Source of the DNA: Sphingobacteriales bacterium
GTDB taxonomy: Bacteria > Bacteroidota > Bacteroidia > Chitinophagales > Chitinophagaceae
NCBI GenBank assembly: GCA_023251235.1
Contig: JAHEZE010000008.1
Span: forward strand, 1-40,915
Reading direction: 5' to 3'
Length of the DNA: 40,915 bases
A model generated the notes under the pieces. That model was given only the letters and a program-made list of their open reading frames with translations. It was not told the origin of the DNA and made no database searches. Numbering within the stretch: the first letter of the stretch is position 1; each line of letters opens with the position of its first letter. A program made the translations under genes and the position numbers. Below, in pieces: positions 24,478 to 33,685 of this stretch.

Positions 24478-25377
24478 ATGAAGTCATTTGTTTACTTTTT
24501 TATTTTATTTATTTTAAATTCTTTTTTTCTAAAAGCACAAGTTGATTCCAACTCTGCAAGACCTAATAACTTTTTTAATGATTCATTACAGGTAAGGAAA
24601 GATTCTGGTTTAAAAAAGGACACAGTTAGAAAATTAGATAATTCCGATTTAAATACAGATTCCATTCTGAACAAATCCAAAGCAGAAACTTTGGTAACAC
24701 AAAATGGAAAAAGCGGAATCAGTAAAATATTTTCAGGCAAAGAGTTTCTTTTTTATTATCTGGTTTTACTGTTTTTGATATTTGGTTTGCTTAGACGGGC
24801 ATTTGCAAAATATTTTTCCGATTTGTTCAGGGTCTTTTTCCGTACTACATTAAAACAACGGCAGATAAGAGAACAATTACTCCAATCCCCGTTACCATCC
24901 ATCTTTATGAATGTGTTTTTTGTACTTACGACAGGGTTGTATATAAATTTTTTACTTCAGTATTTTCATCTTTCTGTTATTGATAATTTCTGGCTTCAAT
25001 ATTTTTATTGTACTGTAGGGTTAGCAATAATTTATGTGATTAAATTTCTTGGATTAGAAATTTCTGGCTGGCTTTTTAATGTGCGTGAAGCTACAGACTC
25101 ATATACGTTTATTGTTTTCATCATTAATAAGATGATGGGGATTTTTCTTCTTCCATTTTTGATTTTATTGGGGTTTAGCCAAGGTCCTATACACCAGGTT
25201 TCCCTTACTTTATCGTGGGTGGGGATTGGTCTTTTGTTAGGATACCGGTTTATTTTAATTTATTCAGTTGCCCGTAACGAAATAAAACTCAATCCTTTTC
25301 ATTTCATTTTATATATTTTTGCTTTTGAATTAGTACCCCTTTTACTGATATACAAGCTGTTATTGATTATTTTTTAA
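24478..25377 (+). CDS. DUF4271 family membrane protein
   Basis: A 299-residue protein. An N-terminal hydrophobic segment ends in FFLKAQ, probably a cleaved signal peptide. A polar stretch rich in Ser, Asn and Lys (about 20-85) follows, then about seven membrane helices up to the C-terminus (LLIYKLLLIIF). The arrangement matches the DUF4271 proteins that in Bacteroidota lie directly upstream of uroporphyrinogen-III synthase, as here. Function is not known. The conserved pairing suggests a link to tetrapyrrole synthesis or to a membrane process sharing its regulation. The gene ends 41 nt before hemD, which also has its own -7 box. Confidence 0.8.
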   Translation: MKSFVYFFILFILNSFFLKAQVDSNSARPNNFFNDSLQVRKDSGLKKDTVRKLDNSDLNTDSILNKSKAETLVTQNGKSGISKIFSGKEFLFYYLVLLFLIFGLLRRAFAKYFSDLFRVFFRTTLKQRQIREQLLQSPLPSIFMNVFFVLTTGLYINFLLQYFHLSVIDNFWLQYFYCTVGLAIIYVIKFLGLEISGWLFNVREATDSYTFIVFIINKMMGIFLLPFLILLGFSQGPIHQVSLTLSWVGIGLLLGYRFILIYSVARNEIKLNPFHFILYIFAFELVPLLLIYKLLLIIF

Positions 25378-25395
25378 AAGAACTTATTATCTTTG
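25363..25395 (+). promoter_or_regulatory. Bacteroidota-type promoter before hemD
   Basis: TTG (25363-25365) and TATCTTTG (25388-25395) are separated by 22 nt, a good match to the -33/-7 pattern. The -7 box ends 23 nt before the ATG at 25419. Confidence 0.6.
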
Positions 25396-25418
25396 CGATC
25401 AACTTTAGCCGAAATAGT

Positions 25419-26210
25419 ATGGTAAAAAACGGTAATGCAGCCACATCTGTTACACAGATGAAAAAGATATTGATTACACAACCAAAGCCGGAAAGCGATA
25501 AGTCACCTTACTTTGAGCTATCAAGAAGGTATAGTCTTGAGCTTGATTTTCATCCCTTTATTCGCCTTGAAGGTATTTCGGGCAAAGAATTTCGTAAGCA
25601 GAAAATCGAAATACAGAATTTTACCGGGGTGATATTTACCAGCAGAAATGCCATAGATCATTTTTTCCGCACTTGTGAGGAATTAAAAGTTAGCGTATCC
25701 CAAGACACAAAATATTTCTGTATAACGGAAGCCGTAGCTCTCTATCTCCAAAAATTCATATTATATAGAAAACGTAAAGTATTTTATGGGGATGATGGAT
25801 CTAATAAGAGTCTTTTTGATGTAATTAATAAACACAAAAGCAACGAGAAGTTTCTTTATGTGTGCTCCGAAAATCAACAGGATAATGAAATTTGCAACTG
25901 GTTAAAAACAAATAACTGTGAATTTGTACTTGGGTTTATGTATCGTTCCCAAAGCTGTGATATAAAAGAAATTCTTATTAAAACAGAATATGATGCTATT
26001 TGCTTTTTTACTCCAAGCGGTGTGAAAAGTCTTTTTGATAATTTGCCCAAGTTCAAACAGAATGGAACAATAATAGGTGCTTTTGGAAGTAACACAATTA
26101 AGGCCGTTGAAGAAGCGGGTCTGAAACTTGAAATAAAAGCACCACAACCCCAAACGCCAAGTATGGTGGCGGCGCTTGAACAATACATTTTATCAACCAG
26201 AAAAAAATAA
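25419..26210 (+). CDS. hemD: Uroporphyrinogen-III synthase
   Basis: A 263-residue cytoplasmic enzyme that closes and isomerises hydroxymethylbilane to uroporphyrinogen III, the shared precursor of heme, siroheme and corrinoids. It shows the two-domain pattern of the family: KKILITQPKPESDKSPYFEL at the start, GVIFTSRNAIDHFF, and near the end CFFTPSGVKSLFDN and GTIIGAFGSNTIKAVEEAG. The ATG at 25419 is kept because the promoter lies just upstream; an internal ATG at 25458 (MKKILITQ) would also give a complete enzyme. It is paired with the DUF4271 gene and followed by a strong terminator. Confidence 0.88.
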   Translation: MVKNGNAATSVTQMKKILITQPKPESDKSPYFELSRRYSLELDFHPFIRLEGISGKEFRKQKIEIQNFTGVIFTSRNAIDHFFRTCEELKVSVSQDTKYFCITEAVALYLQKFILYRKRKVFYGDDGSNKSLFDVINKHKSNEKFLYVCSENQQDNEICNWLKTNNCEFVLGFMYRSQSCDIKEILIKTEYDAICFFTPSGVKSLFDNLPKFKQNGTIIGAFGSNTIKAVEEAGLKLEIKAPQPQTPSMVAALEQYILSTRKK

Positions 26211-26227
26211 TTTTTCAGAATTGAATG

Positions 26228-26256
26228 AAAGGCGCCTGAGAAGGGCGCCTTTTTTA
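26228..26256 (+). terminator. Rho-independent terminator after hemD
   Basis: GGCGCC (26231-26236) pairs with GGCGCC (26244-26249), extended by AAA/TTT, with a 7-nt loop and a following run of T. It ends the DUF4271-hemD unit. Confidence 0.9.
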
Positions 26257-26305
26257 TTTATTGGCGATTTCATTTGTACGAACTTCGTTTAAGTCATTTT
26301 AACCA

Positions 26306-28354
26306 ATGCAAAAATTCGCAAATAAACTTATTGATGAAACCAGTCCATACCTGCTTCAGCATGCTCATAATCCGGTTAATTGGTATCCCTGGGGTGAAGA
26401 AGCATTGAATCTTGCCAAAAAAGAAGATAAACCCATCCTTATCAGTATTGGTTATTCAGCCTGTCATTGGTGTCATGTAATGGAAAGAGAAAGTTTCGAA
26501 AATGAGGAAACTGCTAAAATTATGAATAATCATTTTATCAATATAAAGATTGACAGGGAAGAAAGGCCGGATCTTGATCATATTTACATGGATGCAGTTC
26601 AGGCAATTGCTGGTAGTGGAGGCTGGCCTTTAAATGTTTTTTTAACACCTGATATGAAACCTTTTTTTGGAGGCACATACTTTCCACCAAAGCGGGCTTT
26701 TAATCGTTCATCATGGCAAGAAGTGTTGTTGGGAGTCTATCAGGCTTTTCGGGAAAGAAGGTATGAAATTGAAGAGCAGGCAGAAAATCTTACCACACAT
26801 CTTTTAGAGTCAAATTCATTTGGAATTAATATTCCAGATGCTGATGTATTATTTAGAAAAGAAAAAACAAATGAAGCATTTCAAAACATCATGAAGTCTG
26901 CAGATAAGGAATGGGGCGGATTTGGAAAGGCGCCAAAATTTCCCCAATCAATTGTAATACAGTTTTTGTTAAGATATCATCATGTTACTAAAAATACAGA
27001 AGCACTTGATCAGGCTTTACTCAGTATTGATAAGATGATTAATGGTGGAATTTATGATCAGGTGGGTGGTGGATTTGCCCGCTATTCAACCGATACTGAA
27101 TGGCTGGTTCCCCATTTTGAAAAAATGCTATATGATAATGCATTGTTAATTTCATTAATCAGCGAAGCTTACCAACTCACAAAAAATGAACGATACAGGC
27201 AGGTTATTAAGGAAACGATTGAATTTATTAAAAGAGAATTGATGCATCAGAATAATGGGTTTTATTCTGCACTTGATGCAGACAGCGAGGGAGTGGAGGG
27301 AAAGTTTTATGTGTGGGACTATGAAGAAGTAAAAGAAATATTAAATAAAGAAGGTAAAATTTTTTGTAATTATTTTGATATTACAGACAAAGGAAACTGG
27401 GAAACAAAAAATATACTTTGGAGAAAAAAGAATAAAGAGAATTTTTGTAAAGAAAACAGTTTAGATGAAAATAAATTAAATCAAATAATTCAAAATGGTA
27501 AGGAGTTGCTTCTTAAAAAAAGGAGTGAAAGAATAAGACCCAAACTGGATGATAAAATATTGCTGGGGTGGAATGCACTTATGAACACTGCGCTCAGTAA
27601 AGCTTTTGCAGCAACAGGAGTGGATGAGTATAAGCAACTGGCAATTGATAACATGAAATTCCTTTTAAAAAATTTTTCAGAAGAAGACTCTTCAGTTTTT
27701 TTTCATACATGGAAAAATGGGACATTCAAATTCTCTGCTTTTTTAGACGATTATGCCTATTTGATACAATCTTTAATTCAGCTGCAGGAAATAACAGGAG
27801 ATACTAAATATCTTAAAAGAGCAAAAGAGTTAACTAAGTATGTTATAGATAATTTTAAGGATGGGGAAACCAATTACTTTTTTTATACAAATAAAAACCA
27901 AATGGATATTATTGTTAGAAAAAAAGAAATTTATGATGGGGCACAACCTTCAGGTAATGCAATAATGGCAGAAAATCTATACAAGCTTTCTCTTTATTTT
28001 GATATTCCTGATTGGAAAGAAAGGGCAGCTAATCTGGTAAGTAGTTTAGGGAATGCAATAGTTCGGTATCCTGCATCGTTTGGAGCATGGAATTGCCTTT
28101 TCCTTGAAATGACAGTGGGAAGCTATGAAATTGCCATTGTAGGCGCTGGGTCAGCAAATATTTTAGAGGAATTTTTACAAAGATATATTCCACATAAAGT
28201 AGTAATGACAAGTATTGGTGGAAGCAGCGATTTTCCTCTTTTAGCCGATAAGAGATCAGGGGTGGGGGATAGTATCTATTTATGCAGAAATTATACTTGC
28301 CAAAAGCCGGTTTCTACGATCTTGCAACTATTAGCCCTTTTAGGAGCTAAATAA
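26306..28354 (+). CDS. Thioredoxin-domain protein of the YyaL/DUF255 family
   Basis: A 682-residue protein. The N-terminal thioredoxin-like domain starts [20 protein letters not shown] and carries CHWC (Cys53, Cys56). The C-terminal two thirds form an (alpha/alpha)6 barrel like that of N-acylglucosamine 2-epimerase, with [21 protein letters not shown] and [16 protein letters not shown]. This is the conserved YyaL/SPATA20 family, present from bacteria to animals, whose biochemical function is unknown. There is no signal peptide, so it is cytoplasmic. The gene stands alone between the hemD terminator and the gldK promoter. Confidence 0.9.
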   Translation: MQKFANKLIDETSPYLLQHAHNPVNWYPWGEEALNLAKKEDKPILISIGYSACHWCHVMERESFENEETAKIMNNHFINIKIDREERPDLDHIYMDAVQAIAGSGGWPLNVFLTPDMKPFFGGTYFPPKRAFNRSSWQEVLLGVYQAFRERRYEIEEQAENLTTHLLESNSFGINIPDADVLFRKEKTNEAFQNIMKSADKEWGGFGKAPKFPQSIVIQFLLRYHHVTKNTEALDQALLSIDKMINGGIYDQVGGGFARYSTDTEWLVPHFEKMLYDNALLISLISEAYQLTKNERYRQVIKETIEFIKRELMHQNNGFYSALDADSEGVEGKFYVWDYEEVKEILNKEGKIFCNYFDITDKGNWETKNILWRKKNKENFCKENSLDENKLNQIIQNGKELLLKKRSERIRPKLDDKILLGWNALMNTALSKAFAATGVDEYKQLAIDNMKFLLKNFSEEDSSVFFHTWKNGTFKFSAFLDDYAYLIQSLIQLQEITGDTKYLKRAKELTKYVIDNFKDGETNYFFYTNKNQMDIIVRKKEIYDGAQPSGNAIMAENLYKLSLYFDIPDWKERAANLVSSLGNAIVRYPASFGAWNCLFLEMTVGSYEIAIVGAGSANILEEFLQRYIPHKVVMTSIGGSSDFPLLADKRSGVGDSIYLCRNYTCQKPVSTILQLLALLGAK

Positions 28355-28455
28355 TTAAAAATTAGTTGATAAAAAATACAATAACATACCATAAAAACCG
28401 TTAGAATTTTTACCTCGTAAAGGAGGCTTTGTTTTAATATAAATAAATATTATCC

Positions 28456-28489
28456 TTGTGATTCCGTTATTTTCTAAATCTTATATTTG
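28456..28489 (+). promoter_or_regulatory. Bacteroidota-type promoter before gldK
   Basis: TTG (28456-28458) and TATATTTG (28482-28489) lie 23 nt apart. The -7 box ends 19 nt before the ATG at 28509. This fits the internal start chosen for gldK and makes this the likely promoter for gldKLMN. Confidence 0.6.
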
Positions 28490-28508
28490 CCCAACTCTCT
28501 TTAAGTGT

Positions 28509-29828
28509 ATGAAAATGAAAAATTTTAATAGCTCATTAATCGTGTTGGCTACCATGTTTATTTTCGCCAGTTGCGGAATTCTGGGTAAGAAAAAAAATAA
28601 AGGTGCTGGTAGCCTTCCAAATGATGGGCAGGTATATGGTATAGCTACAGGAAGCAGGTATATTTTACCTAAGCCTCCGGGCATGGTTTATATACCACAG
28701 GGAACTTTCCATATGGGCCCAAGTGATGAAGATCCAGCCTATGCATTTAGCGCCAGAAACAGATCAACTTCTATCAGCGGTTTTTGGATGGATGCTACAG
28801 AAATCACCAATAACGAATACCGTCAATTTGTGTACTGGGTTCGTGACTCTGTTGCAGCTTCTGAATTAAAATATTTAAAACCTGGTAAAGACGGAAATGA
28901 ATATGTGGATTGGGCAAAAATGAAAACATTAAAGTGGAATGATCCCAAAGTTTTAGAAGCGTTAGGTCAAACAAAACTTATACTTCCGCCAGACGACAGA
29001 ATTTTTGGAAGAATGGAAATAGATCCCAAGCAATTAGTATATCTTTCAAAAACATTTGATCTTAAAGAGGCTGCTAAAAGAGAAAACGCTTCACAACCCC
29101 GTTCAAAATTCATCATAGAAAAGAAAACACAAATTTACCCTGATACGTTATGCTGGATAAGAGATTTTTCCTACTCCTATAATGAGCCAATGACTAAGCG
29201 TTATTTCAGCCATCCTTCTTATGGAAATTATCCTGTGGTAGGCGTTAATTGGCATCAGGCAACGGCGTTTTGTGAATGGAGTACACATTATCTTAATTCA
29301 TTCCTGAATTCAAAAAACAGGCCCCAGGAATCTGACTTTCATCTGCCTACTGAAGCACAATGGGAATATGCGGCTCGTGGTGGTCGTTCCCAATCACTTT
29401 TCCCCTGGGGTAATTATTACCTTAGAAATAAGAAAGGATGTTTAATGGCCAATTTTAAGCCAGGTCGTGGTAATTATCCTGAAGATGGTGGTTTCTATAC
29501 AGTTCGTGCCGATGCTTACTGGCCCAATGACTTTGGTTTATATAACATGGCAGGCAATGTAGCAGAATGGACATCAAGCATCTTTTACGAAGGATCTTTC
29601 TCTTTCCAACACGATATGAACCCGGATGTTCGCTGGAATGCTAAAGAATCTGATCCACCATTAATGAAAAGAAAAGTGATACGTGGAGGCAGCTGGAAAG
29701 ATGTTGGTTATTATCTGCAAAACGGAACCAGAACTTATGAATATCAGGATTCAGCTAAATCTTATATTGGATTTCGAAGAGTTATTGATCTGCCTGCTGC
29801 ACCAAAAAGTGGACGTAAAGGAGGGTAA
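28509..29828 (+). CDS. gldK: Gliding motility / type IX secretion lipoprotein GldK (PorK)
   Basis: A 439-residue lipoprotein from the ATG at 28509. Its signal peptide ends in the lipobox IFASC, with Cys22 as the lipidated residue. The frame is open back to a GTG at 28458, but that stretch holds the promoter. The rest is a formylglycine-generating-enzyme-like (FGE-sulfatase) fold: GMVYIPQGTFHMGPS, FWMDATEITNNEYRQFV, FHLPTEAQWEYAARGG, NMAGNVAEWT and KVIRGGSW. GldK/PorK proteins form, with GldN/PorN, the periplasmic ring of the type IX secretion system under the outer membrane. Gene order K-L-M-N supports the call. Confidence 0.96.
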   Translation: MKMKNFNSSLIVLATMFIFASCGILGKKKNKGAGSLPNDGQVYGIATGSRYILPKPPGMVYIPQGTFHMGPSDEDPAYAFSARNRSTSISGFWMDATEITNNEYRQFVYWVRDSVAASELKYLKPGKDGNEYVDWAKMKTLKWNDPKVLEALGQTKLILPPDDRIFGRMEIDPKQLVYLSKTFDLKEAAKRENASQPRSKFIIEKKTQIYPDTLCWIRDFSYSYNEPMTKRYFSHPSYGNYPVVGVNWHQATAFCEWSTHYLNSFLNSKNRPQESDFHLPTEAQWEYAARGGRSQSLFPWGNYYLRNKKGCLMANFKPGRGNYPEDGGFYTVRADAYWPNDFGLYNMAGNVAEWTSSIFYEGSFSFQHDMNPDVRWNAKESDPPLMKRKVIRGGSWKDVGYYLQNGTRTYEYQDSAKSYIGFRRVIDLPAAPKSGRKGG

Positions 29829-29918
29829 ATGTTAAATAACTATCATTTTATCCTGATGATTTCCAAAACTAACTTCAGGAATTTTAAAATCTTTTATAAC
29901 CTATAAAACGAGACCATT

Positions 29919-30734
29919 ATGTTATTTTTTAAAACAAACAGAGGCCAGGTAGTCCTCAATTTTATTTTCGCTTTTTTTGCTGCTGTCGTAATTCTCGGAG
30001 CATTATTTAAAATCCGTCACTGGCCTTTAGCCGATGAAATGATTACTTTAGGCCTCTTGTCTGAGGTTATTGTATTTCTTGTCATGGCATTTATGGTGCC
30101 GCCTCCGGAAGAACCCCATTGGCAACGTTATTTTCCGGATATTAATCAGCATCCTGACCTGGATCCAAATTTTAAACCCACTCCTCTTACGTTACCGGGT
30201 GCAAATGGAAATCCGGCTTTGACAAAATTTGAAGATATGCTATCAGCAGCTGATATTACGCCTGCCAATCTTGGCCGACTCGGAGAAAACTTTAAAAAAT
30301 TAGGTACCACAGTGGATAAAATGAGTGATGTTAGCGATGCTGTTTCTGCTACTAATGATTATACAGCAAAAACCCGTGAAGTGGCTAGTGCAATGGGTCA
30401 AATGAGAGATGCCTATATGGATGCAGCCACCACAGTTCAACATTTTAATTCCGCAGCTGTGGGAACAAAACAGTTTCATGAACAAGTACAGGTGCTAACG
30501 AAAAATCTATCTTCTCTGAATACGATTTACGAGTTGGAACTTCAGGATACTAATAATCATATGAAGGCAATGAATAAATTTTATGGCAATCTGGTTCAGG
30601 CTTCCGATGTAATGTCTGGCAGCGTGGAGGATGCTAAAAAAGCCCATAATCAGATTGCAACATTAGCTAATAATCTGGGTAGATTGAACCAGATTTATGG
30701 TAATATGCTAAGCGCTATGCAAGGCAAAGCATAA
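29919..30734 (+). CDS. gldL: Type IX secretion motor protein GldL (PorL)
   Basis: A 271-residue inner-membrane protein. Two membrane helices near the N-terminus (about 10-28 and 40-58) are followed by a long cytoplasmic helical region with predicted coiled coil. Glu49 lies inside the second helix (LLSEVIVFLVMAFMV); the equivalent glutamate in Flavobacterium GldL is needed for proton-driven motion. With GldM it forms the rotary motor powering type IX secretion and gliding. The gap to gldK is 90 nt and contains no terminator. Confidence 0.95.
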   Translation: MLFFKTNRGQVVLNFIFAFFAAVVILGALFKIRHWPLADEMITLGLLSEVIVFLVMAFMVPPPEEPHWQRYFPDINQHPDLDPNFKPTPLTLPGANGNPALTKFEDMLSAADITPANLGRLGENFKKLGTTVDKMSDVSDAVSATNDYTAKTREVASAMGQMRDAYMDAATTVQHFNSAAVGTKQFHEQVQVLTKNLSSLNTIYELELQDTNNHMKAMNKFYGNLVQASDVMSGSVEDAKKAHNQIATLANNLGRLNQIYGNMLSAMQGKA

Positions 30735-30809
30735 TTTATAACAACCTGATTTCGTTTTATAGTTTAAGAAATCCGTATCCGTGATTTTTTGTCACCATTA
30801 AATAACCCG

Positions 30810-30825
30810 TCCCGATATTTCGGGA
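30810..30825. repeat. Small hairpin upstream of gldM
   Basis: TCCCGA-TATT-TCGGGA forms a 6-bp hairpin 19 nt before the gldM ATG. The sequence resembles CCCGATA/TATCGGG-type intergenic palindromes in Bacteroidota. Lying inside an operon, it could act on mRNA stability or on initiation of gldM. It has no T-run, so it is not a terminator. Confidence 0.45.
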
Positions 30826-30844
30826 TATCAAAACCATAAACGAT

Positions 30845-32365
30845 ATGGCTTTACCTCGTGAGCCCCGGCAAAAGATGATCAATATGATGTACCTGGTGCT
30901 GACAGCAATGCTGGCACTAAATGTGTCATCTGAGATCCTTAATGCCTTTAAAACAGTAAACGACAGTCTGGAAAAAACCAATGCTGTTGTTACAGTTTCA
31001 ACAGGAGATATTATGACATCACTCCAGGAAAAATTATCAGATGCGGGTACTGCAGAAAAGGCTAAAATATGGCACCCCCATGCCGTTACTGTACAGCAAT
31101 TAGCAGGGAATTTATATAATTATATTCAAGGATTAAAAGATACAATTCTCCTAAAAGCAGGAGCAAACTATGCAAAAGGTGACTCAAGTTATAAAGATGA
31201 TAACCTGGATATTCCCACAAGAATGATGGTGGATAAAGGAGAGGGTAAAAAACTGTATAATAGTTTAATGCAGTTCAAAAAAGATATTCTGAATATCGAT
31301 CCTATAATTGCACAGCATTTTGGCAATTCTCTTCCGATTTCACTTGAAAAACCAAAAACTAAAAATAAAGGCAATAATACATGGGAAGCAGCTTACTTCA
31401 GAATGGTTCCTACTGTAGCAGCCTTAACAATTCTCAGCAAATTTCAAAATGATGTAAAAACAACTGAGAATAAAGTAATCACATTTTGCCATGAGCAGGT
31501 AGGTAAAGTAGAATTTAGATTCAATCAATATGAACCAATCATAGGTCAGAACTCAACCATTTTATTGGCTGGGCAGGATCTTGAGATTACAGCAGGCCTT
31601 GCCGCCTTTAATAGCGATCAAAAACCTGTTGTTACAATTGGTGGTGCTGTTGTTCCATTAGATGATAAAGGATTGGCTGTAAAGAAATTCCCGGTTAATT
31701 CCAGTGGAAAAATTCCTGTACATGTTGCATATAGAGACCAGGATGGCAAGCCCCAGGAAAAAATTGTTGAAGTTGAATTTACGGTTGGTCAATCCAGCGC
31801 TGCCGTACAGCTTGATAAAATGAATGTATTATTTATCGGAGTTGATAACCCGATAACCATTTCTGGAAGCGGCAATGTTGATCAGATTAGTGCATCAATA
31901 AAAGGTGGTGGTGGTGTTTTCAGTGGTTCAGGAGCTCATCGTACTGTCCGTGTATCTCAGGAAACTGATGATTGCACAATTACTATTACAACTCCAGATG
32001 GGAAAACAACCCCGGTTAGATTCCGTGTTCGTTCTATTCCTGATCCCACACCTCAGGTGGGAGCATCCGAAAGTGGAGATATATCTGCTGCAATGTTCAA
32101 ATCTCAGGCAGGTGTAAGAGCCTATGTGAAGAACTTCTTTTATGAAACCCAATTTAATGTTACCAGTTTCCGTATAACAGGCGATGGATCCGGATTCGAT
32201 GATGGCATTGAGGAAGCAAATAACACAGGTGGTGCATGGAATGAAGCAAAAAAAATCGTGAGTAAATGTCGCCCGGGTTCTTTTATTACTATTGAAGATA
32301 TTTATGCAGTAGGCCCGGATGGAAGAAGAAGAAAGCTAACTCCCTTGATCTATAATTTGAAATAA
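30845..32365 (+). CDS. gldM: Type IX secretion motor protein GldM (PorM)
   Basis: A 506-residue protein. A short cytoplasmic start (MALPREPRQKMIN) and one membrane helix (about 12-30, MMYLVLTAMLALNVSSEIL) lead into a large periplasmic part. That part begins with a helical domain (about 35-220) and continues as Ig-like beta domains (for example ITAGLAAFNSDQKPVVTIGG and ITISGSGNVDQISASIKGGGG). In known structures, dimeric GldM spans the periplasm and passes torque from GldL to the GldK-GldN ring. The gap from gldL is 110 nt and contains a small hairpin. Confidence 0.95.
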   Translation: MALPREPRQKMINMMYLVLTAMLALNVSSEILNAFKTVNDSLEKTNAVVTVSTGDIMTSLQEKLSDAGTAEKAKIWHPHAVTVQQLAGNLYNYIQGLKDTILLKAGANYAKGDSSYKDDNLDIPTRMMVDKGEGKKLYNSLMQFKKDILNIDPIIAQHFGNSLPISLEKPKTKNKGNNTWEAAYFRMVPTVAALTILSKFQNDVKTTENKVITFCHEQVGKVEFRFNQYEPIIGQNSTILLAGQDLEITAGLAAFNSDQKPVVTIGGAVVPLDDKGLAVKKFPVNSSGKIPVHVAYRDQDGKPQEKIVEVEFTVGQSSAAVQLDKMNVLFIGVDNPITISGSGNVDQISASIKGGGGVFSGSGAHRTVRVSQETDDCTITITTPDGKTTPVRFRVRSIPDPTPQVGASESGDISAAMFKSQAGVRAYVKNFFYETQFNVTSFRITGDGSGFDDGIEEANNTGGAWNEAKKIVSKCRPGSFITIEDIYAVGPDGRRRKLTPLIYNLK

Positions 32366-32372
32366 TAAATCG

Positions 32373-33428
32373 ATGTATAAAAAGCTTTTTAAATATGTAT
32401 TCCTTTATGCAGTCTTGGTTATGATCGTAAGTAGCACCAATGCTCAACGACGCCCAAGAACGAGGAATCAGAATCAAACTGTAAAGGACACTTTACCACA
32501 GCAACAAAATGTGCAGCAGAATACAAATCCTGTTGACATGCAGAAGTATAATCCTTATGGCAATATTCCAATTAAGTTAGCACCTGTGGTAGGTGGATTT
32601 AATGATACTATTCTTGCCTCATTAAGAAATGATGGCGCTGTAGAAAAAAGAGTATTTAAAGATCGTACTCCTTTACCGTATGAGTTTCTAAGGGCTGATG
32701 ATGCCTTATATACTCAAAGGGTATGGAGAGAGATTGATATCCGTGAAAAAATAAACTTACCTTTCCGCTACCAGGCCAATGATGATAATGGCGACCAACG
32801 TTTTGTAAGTATATTGGTAAAAGCAGTAAGGGATGAATTAAAAAAAGGAAATGCAATAGCCTTTAGTGCAGATGACGACAGATTTACAACTTTTCTTGAT
32901 TCAACAAAATTCGAAAGATCTCTCAGTGGTGGTGGTCAGTGCGATACTCTTCCTGTTTATAACCTTAATGATCCTACCAAGATCGATAGTTTTGTAGTTT
33001 CCTGTAATACACAGAATCCGGATGATATCGTGAAAATAAGAATTAAGGAAGAATGGGTATTTGATAGGGAGGCCAGCAGAATGTTTGTAAGAATAATAGG
33101 AATTGCTCCTTGTAAAACGCAGTTTGCCCAGGATAAAAAAACTGAGAGAGGAGTTACACCATTGTTCTGGATATATTATCCTGATTTACGGCCAACACTT
33201 GCCCGTTATGAAGTATATAATCCTAAAAACATGGGTATGAGCCGGATGACCTGGGAGGAGTTATTTGAAGCGAGAATGTTCAGCAGCTACATCATTAAAT
33301 CAACACTTGATAACCCTCTTAATAAGTATATCAGAAGTTATGTAAATGACCCGATAATGCGGTTATTAGAAGGTGAAAATATTAAGGATAAGATTTTCAA
33401 TTATGAACAAAACCTCTGGCAATATTAA
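32373..33428 (+). CDS. gldN: Type IX secretion periplasmic protein GldN (PorN)
   Basis: A 351-residue secreted protein. The signal peptide (MYKKLFKYVFLYAVLVMIVSS) ends near STNAQRR, and a Gln/Asn/Arg-rich linker precedes the conserved domain. That domain includes RVWREIDIREKINLPF, VKIRIKEEWVFDREASRMFVRIIGI and GMSRMTWEELFEARMFSSYI, typical of GldN/PorN. It binds GldK and the tip of GldM. The start is 7 nt after the gldM stop, so the genes are tightly coupled. A strong terminator follows. Confidence 0.95.
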   Translation: MYKKLFKYVFLYAVLVMIVSSTNAQRRPRTRNQNQTVKDTLPQQQNVQQNTNPVDMQKYNPYGNIPIKLAPVVGGFNDTILASLRNDGAVEKRVFKDRTPLPYEFLRADDALYTQRVWREIDIREKINLPFRYQANDDNGDQRFVSILVKAVRDELKKGNAIAFSADDDRFTTFLDSTKFERSLSGGGQCDTLPVYNLNDPTKIDSFVVSCNTQNPDDIVKIRIKEEWVFDREASRMFVRIIGIAPCKTQFAQDKKTERGVTPLFWIYYPDLRPTLARYEVYNPKNMGMSRMTWEELFEARMFSSYIIKSTLDNPLNKYIRSYVNDPIMRLLEGENIKDKIFNYEQNLWQY

Positions 33429-33453
33429 AGCCTAATACTCGTAAATTTACTAT

Positions 33454-33486
33454 AAAACAGCTCCTTTTAAGGAGCTGTTTTATTAT
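33454..33486 (+). terminator. Rho-independent terminator of the gld operon
   Basis: An 11-bp stem, AAAACAGCTCC (33454-33464) with GGAGCTGTTTT (33471-33481), has a 6-nt loop and then TATTATTT. It lies 26 nt after the gldN stop. Confidence 0.9.
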
Positions 33487-33606
33487 TTACTCTTTTAATT
33501 TTTAAACAAATGGTTTTTTTTTAAATACCGGACTATGATAATAGGAAATTTCATTATTATTCGTATTTTTATTTCGGTTTTTCATAGGATATTGGATTTT
33601 AAAAAC

Positions 33607-33640
33607 GGGGCTGGATTTTTATCCGGCCCCCATTTTTTTT
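33607..33640. terminator. Bidirectional terminator between gldN and uvrC
   Basis: A 10-bp GC-rich stem (33607-33616 with 33621-33630, one G-T pair) has a TTTT loop. It is followed by a run of eight T on the plus strand and by GTTTTT on the minus strand. It most likely ends uvrC transcription from the minus strand. Confidence 0.75.
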
Positions 33641-33685
33641 AGATCAGTTGTGGTTCAAAAAAACTAATATTTAGACATTTCAGAA

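Noticed and set aside
28410-28436. CCTC...GAGG hairpin upstream of gldK as terminator of the YyaL-family gene
   Set aside because: The stem is 4 bp and followed by CTTTGTTT; too weak to claim.
29848-29884. TCCTGA...TCAGGA inverted repeat in the gldK-gldL gap as a terminator
   Set aside because: The stem is only 6 bp with a long loop and no clean T-run, and gldKLMN is expected to be read through.
33536-33643. Possible 35-residue peptide gene between the gldN and uvrC terminators
   Set aside because: It runs through the GC-rich terminator hairpin and its composition is that of AT-rich noncoding DNA.
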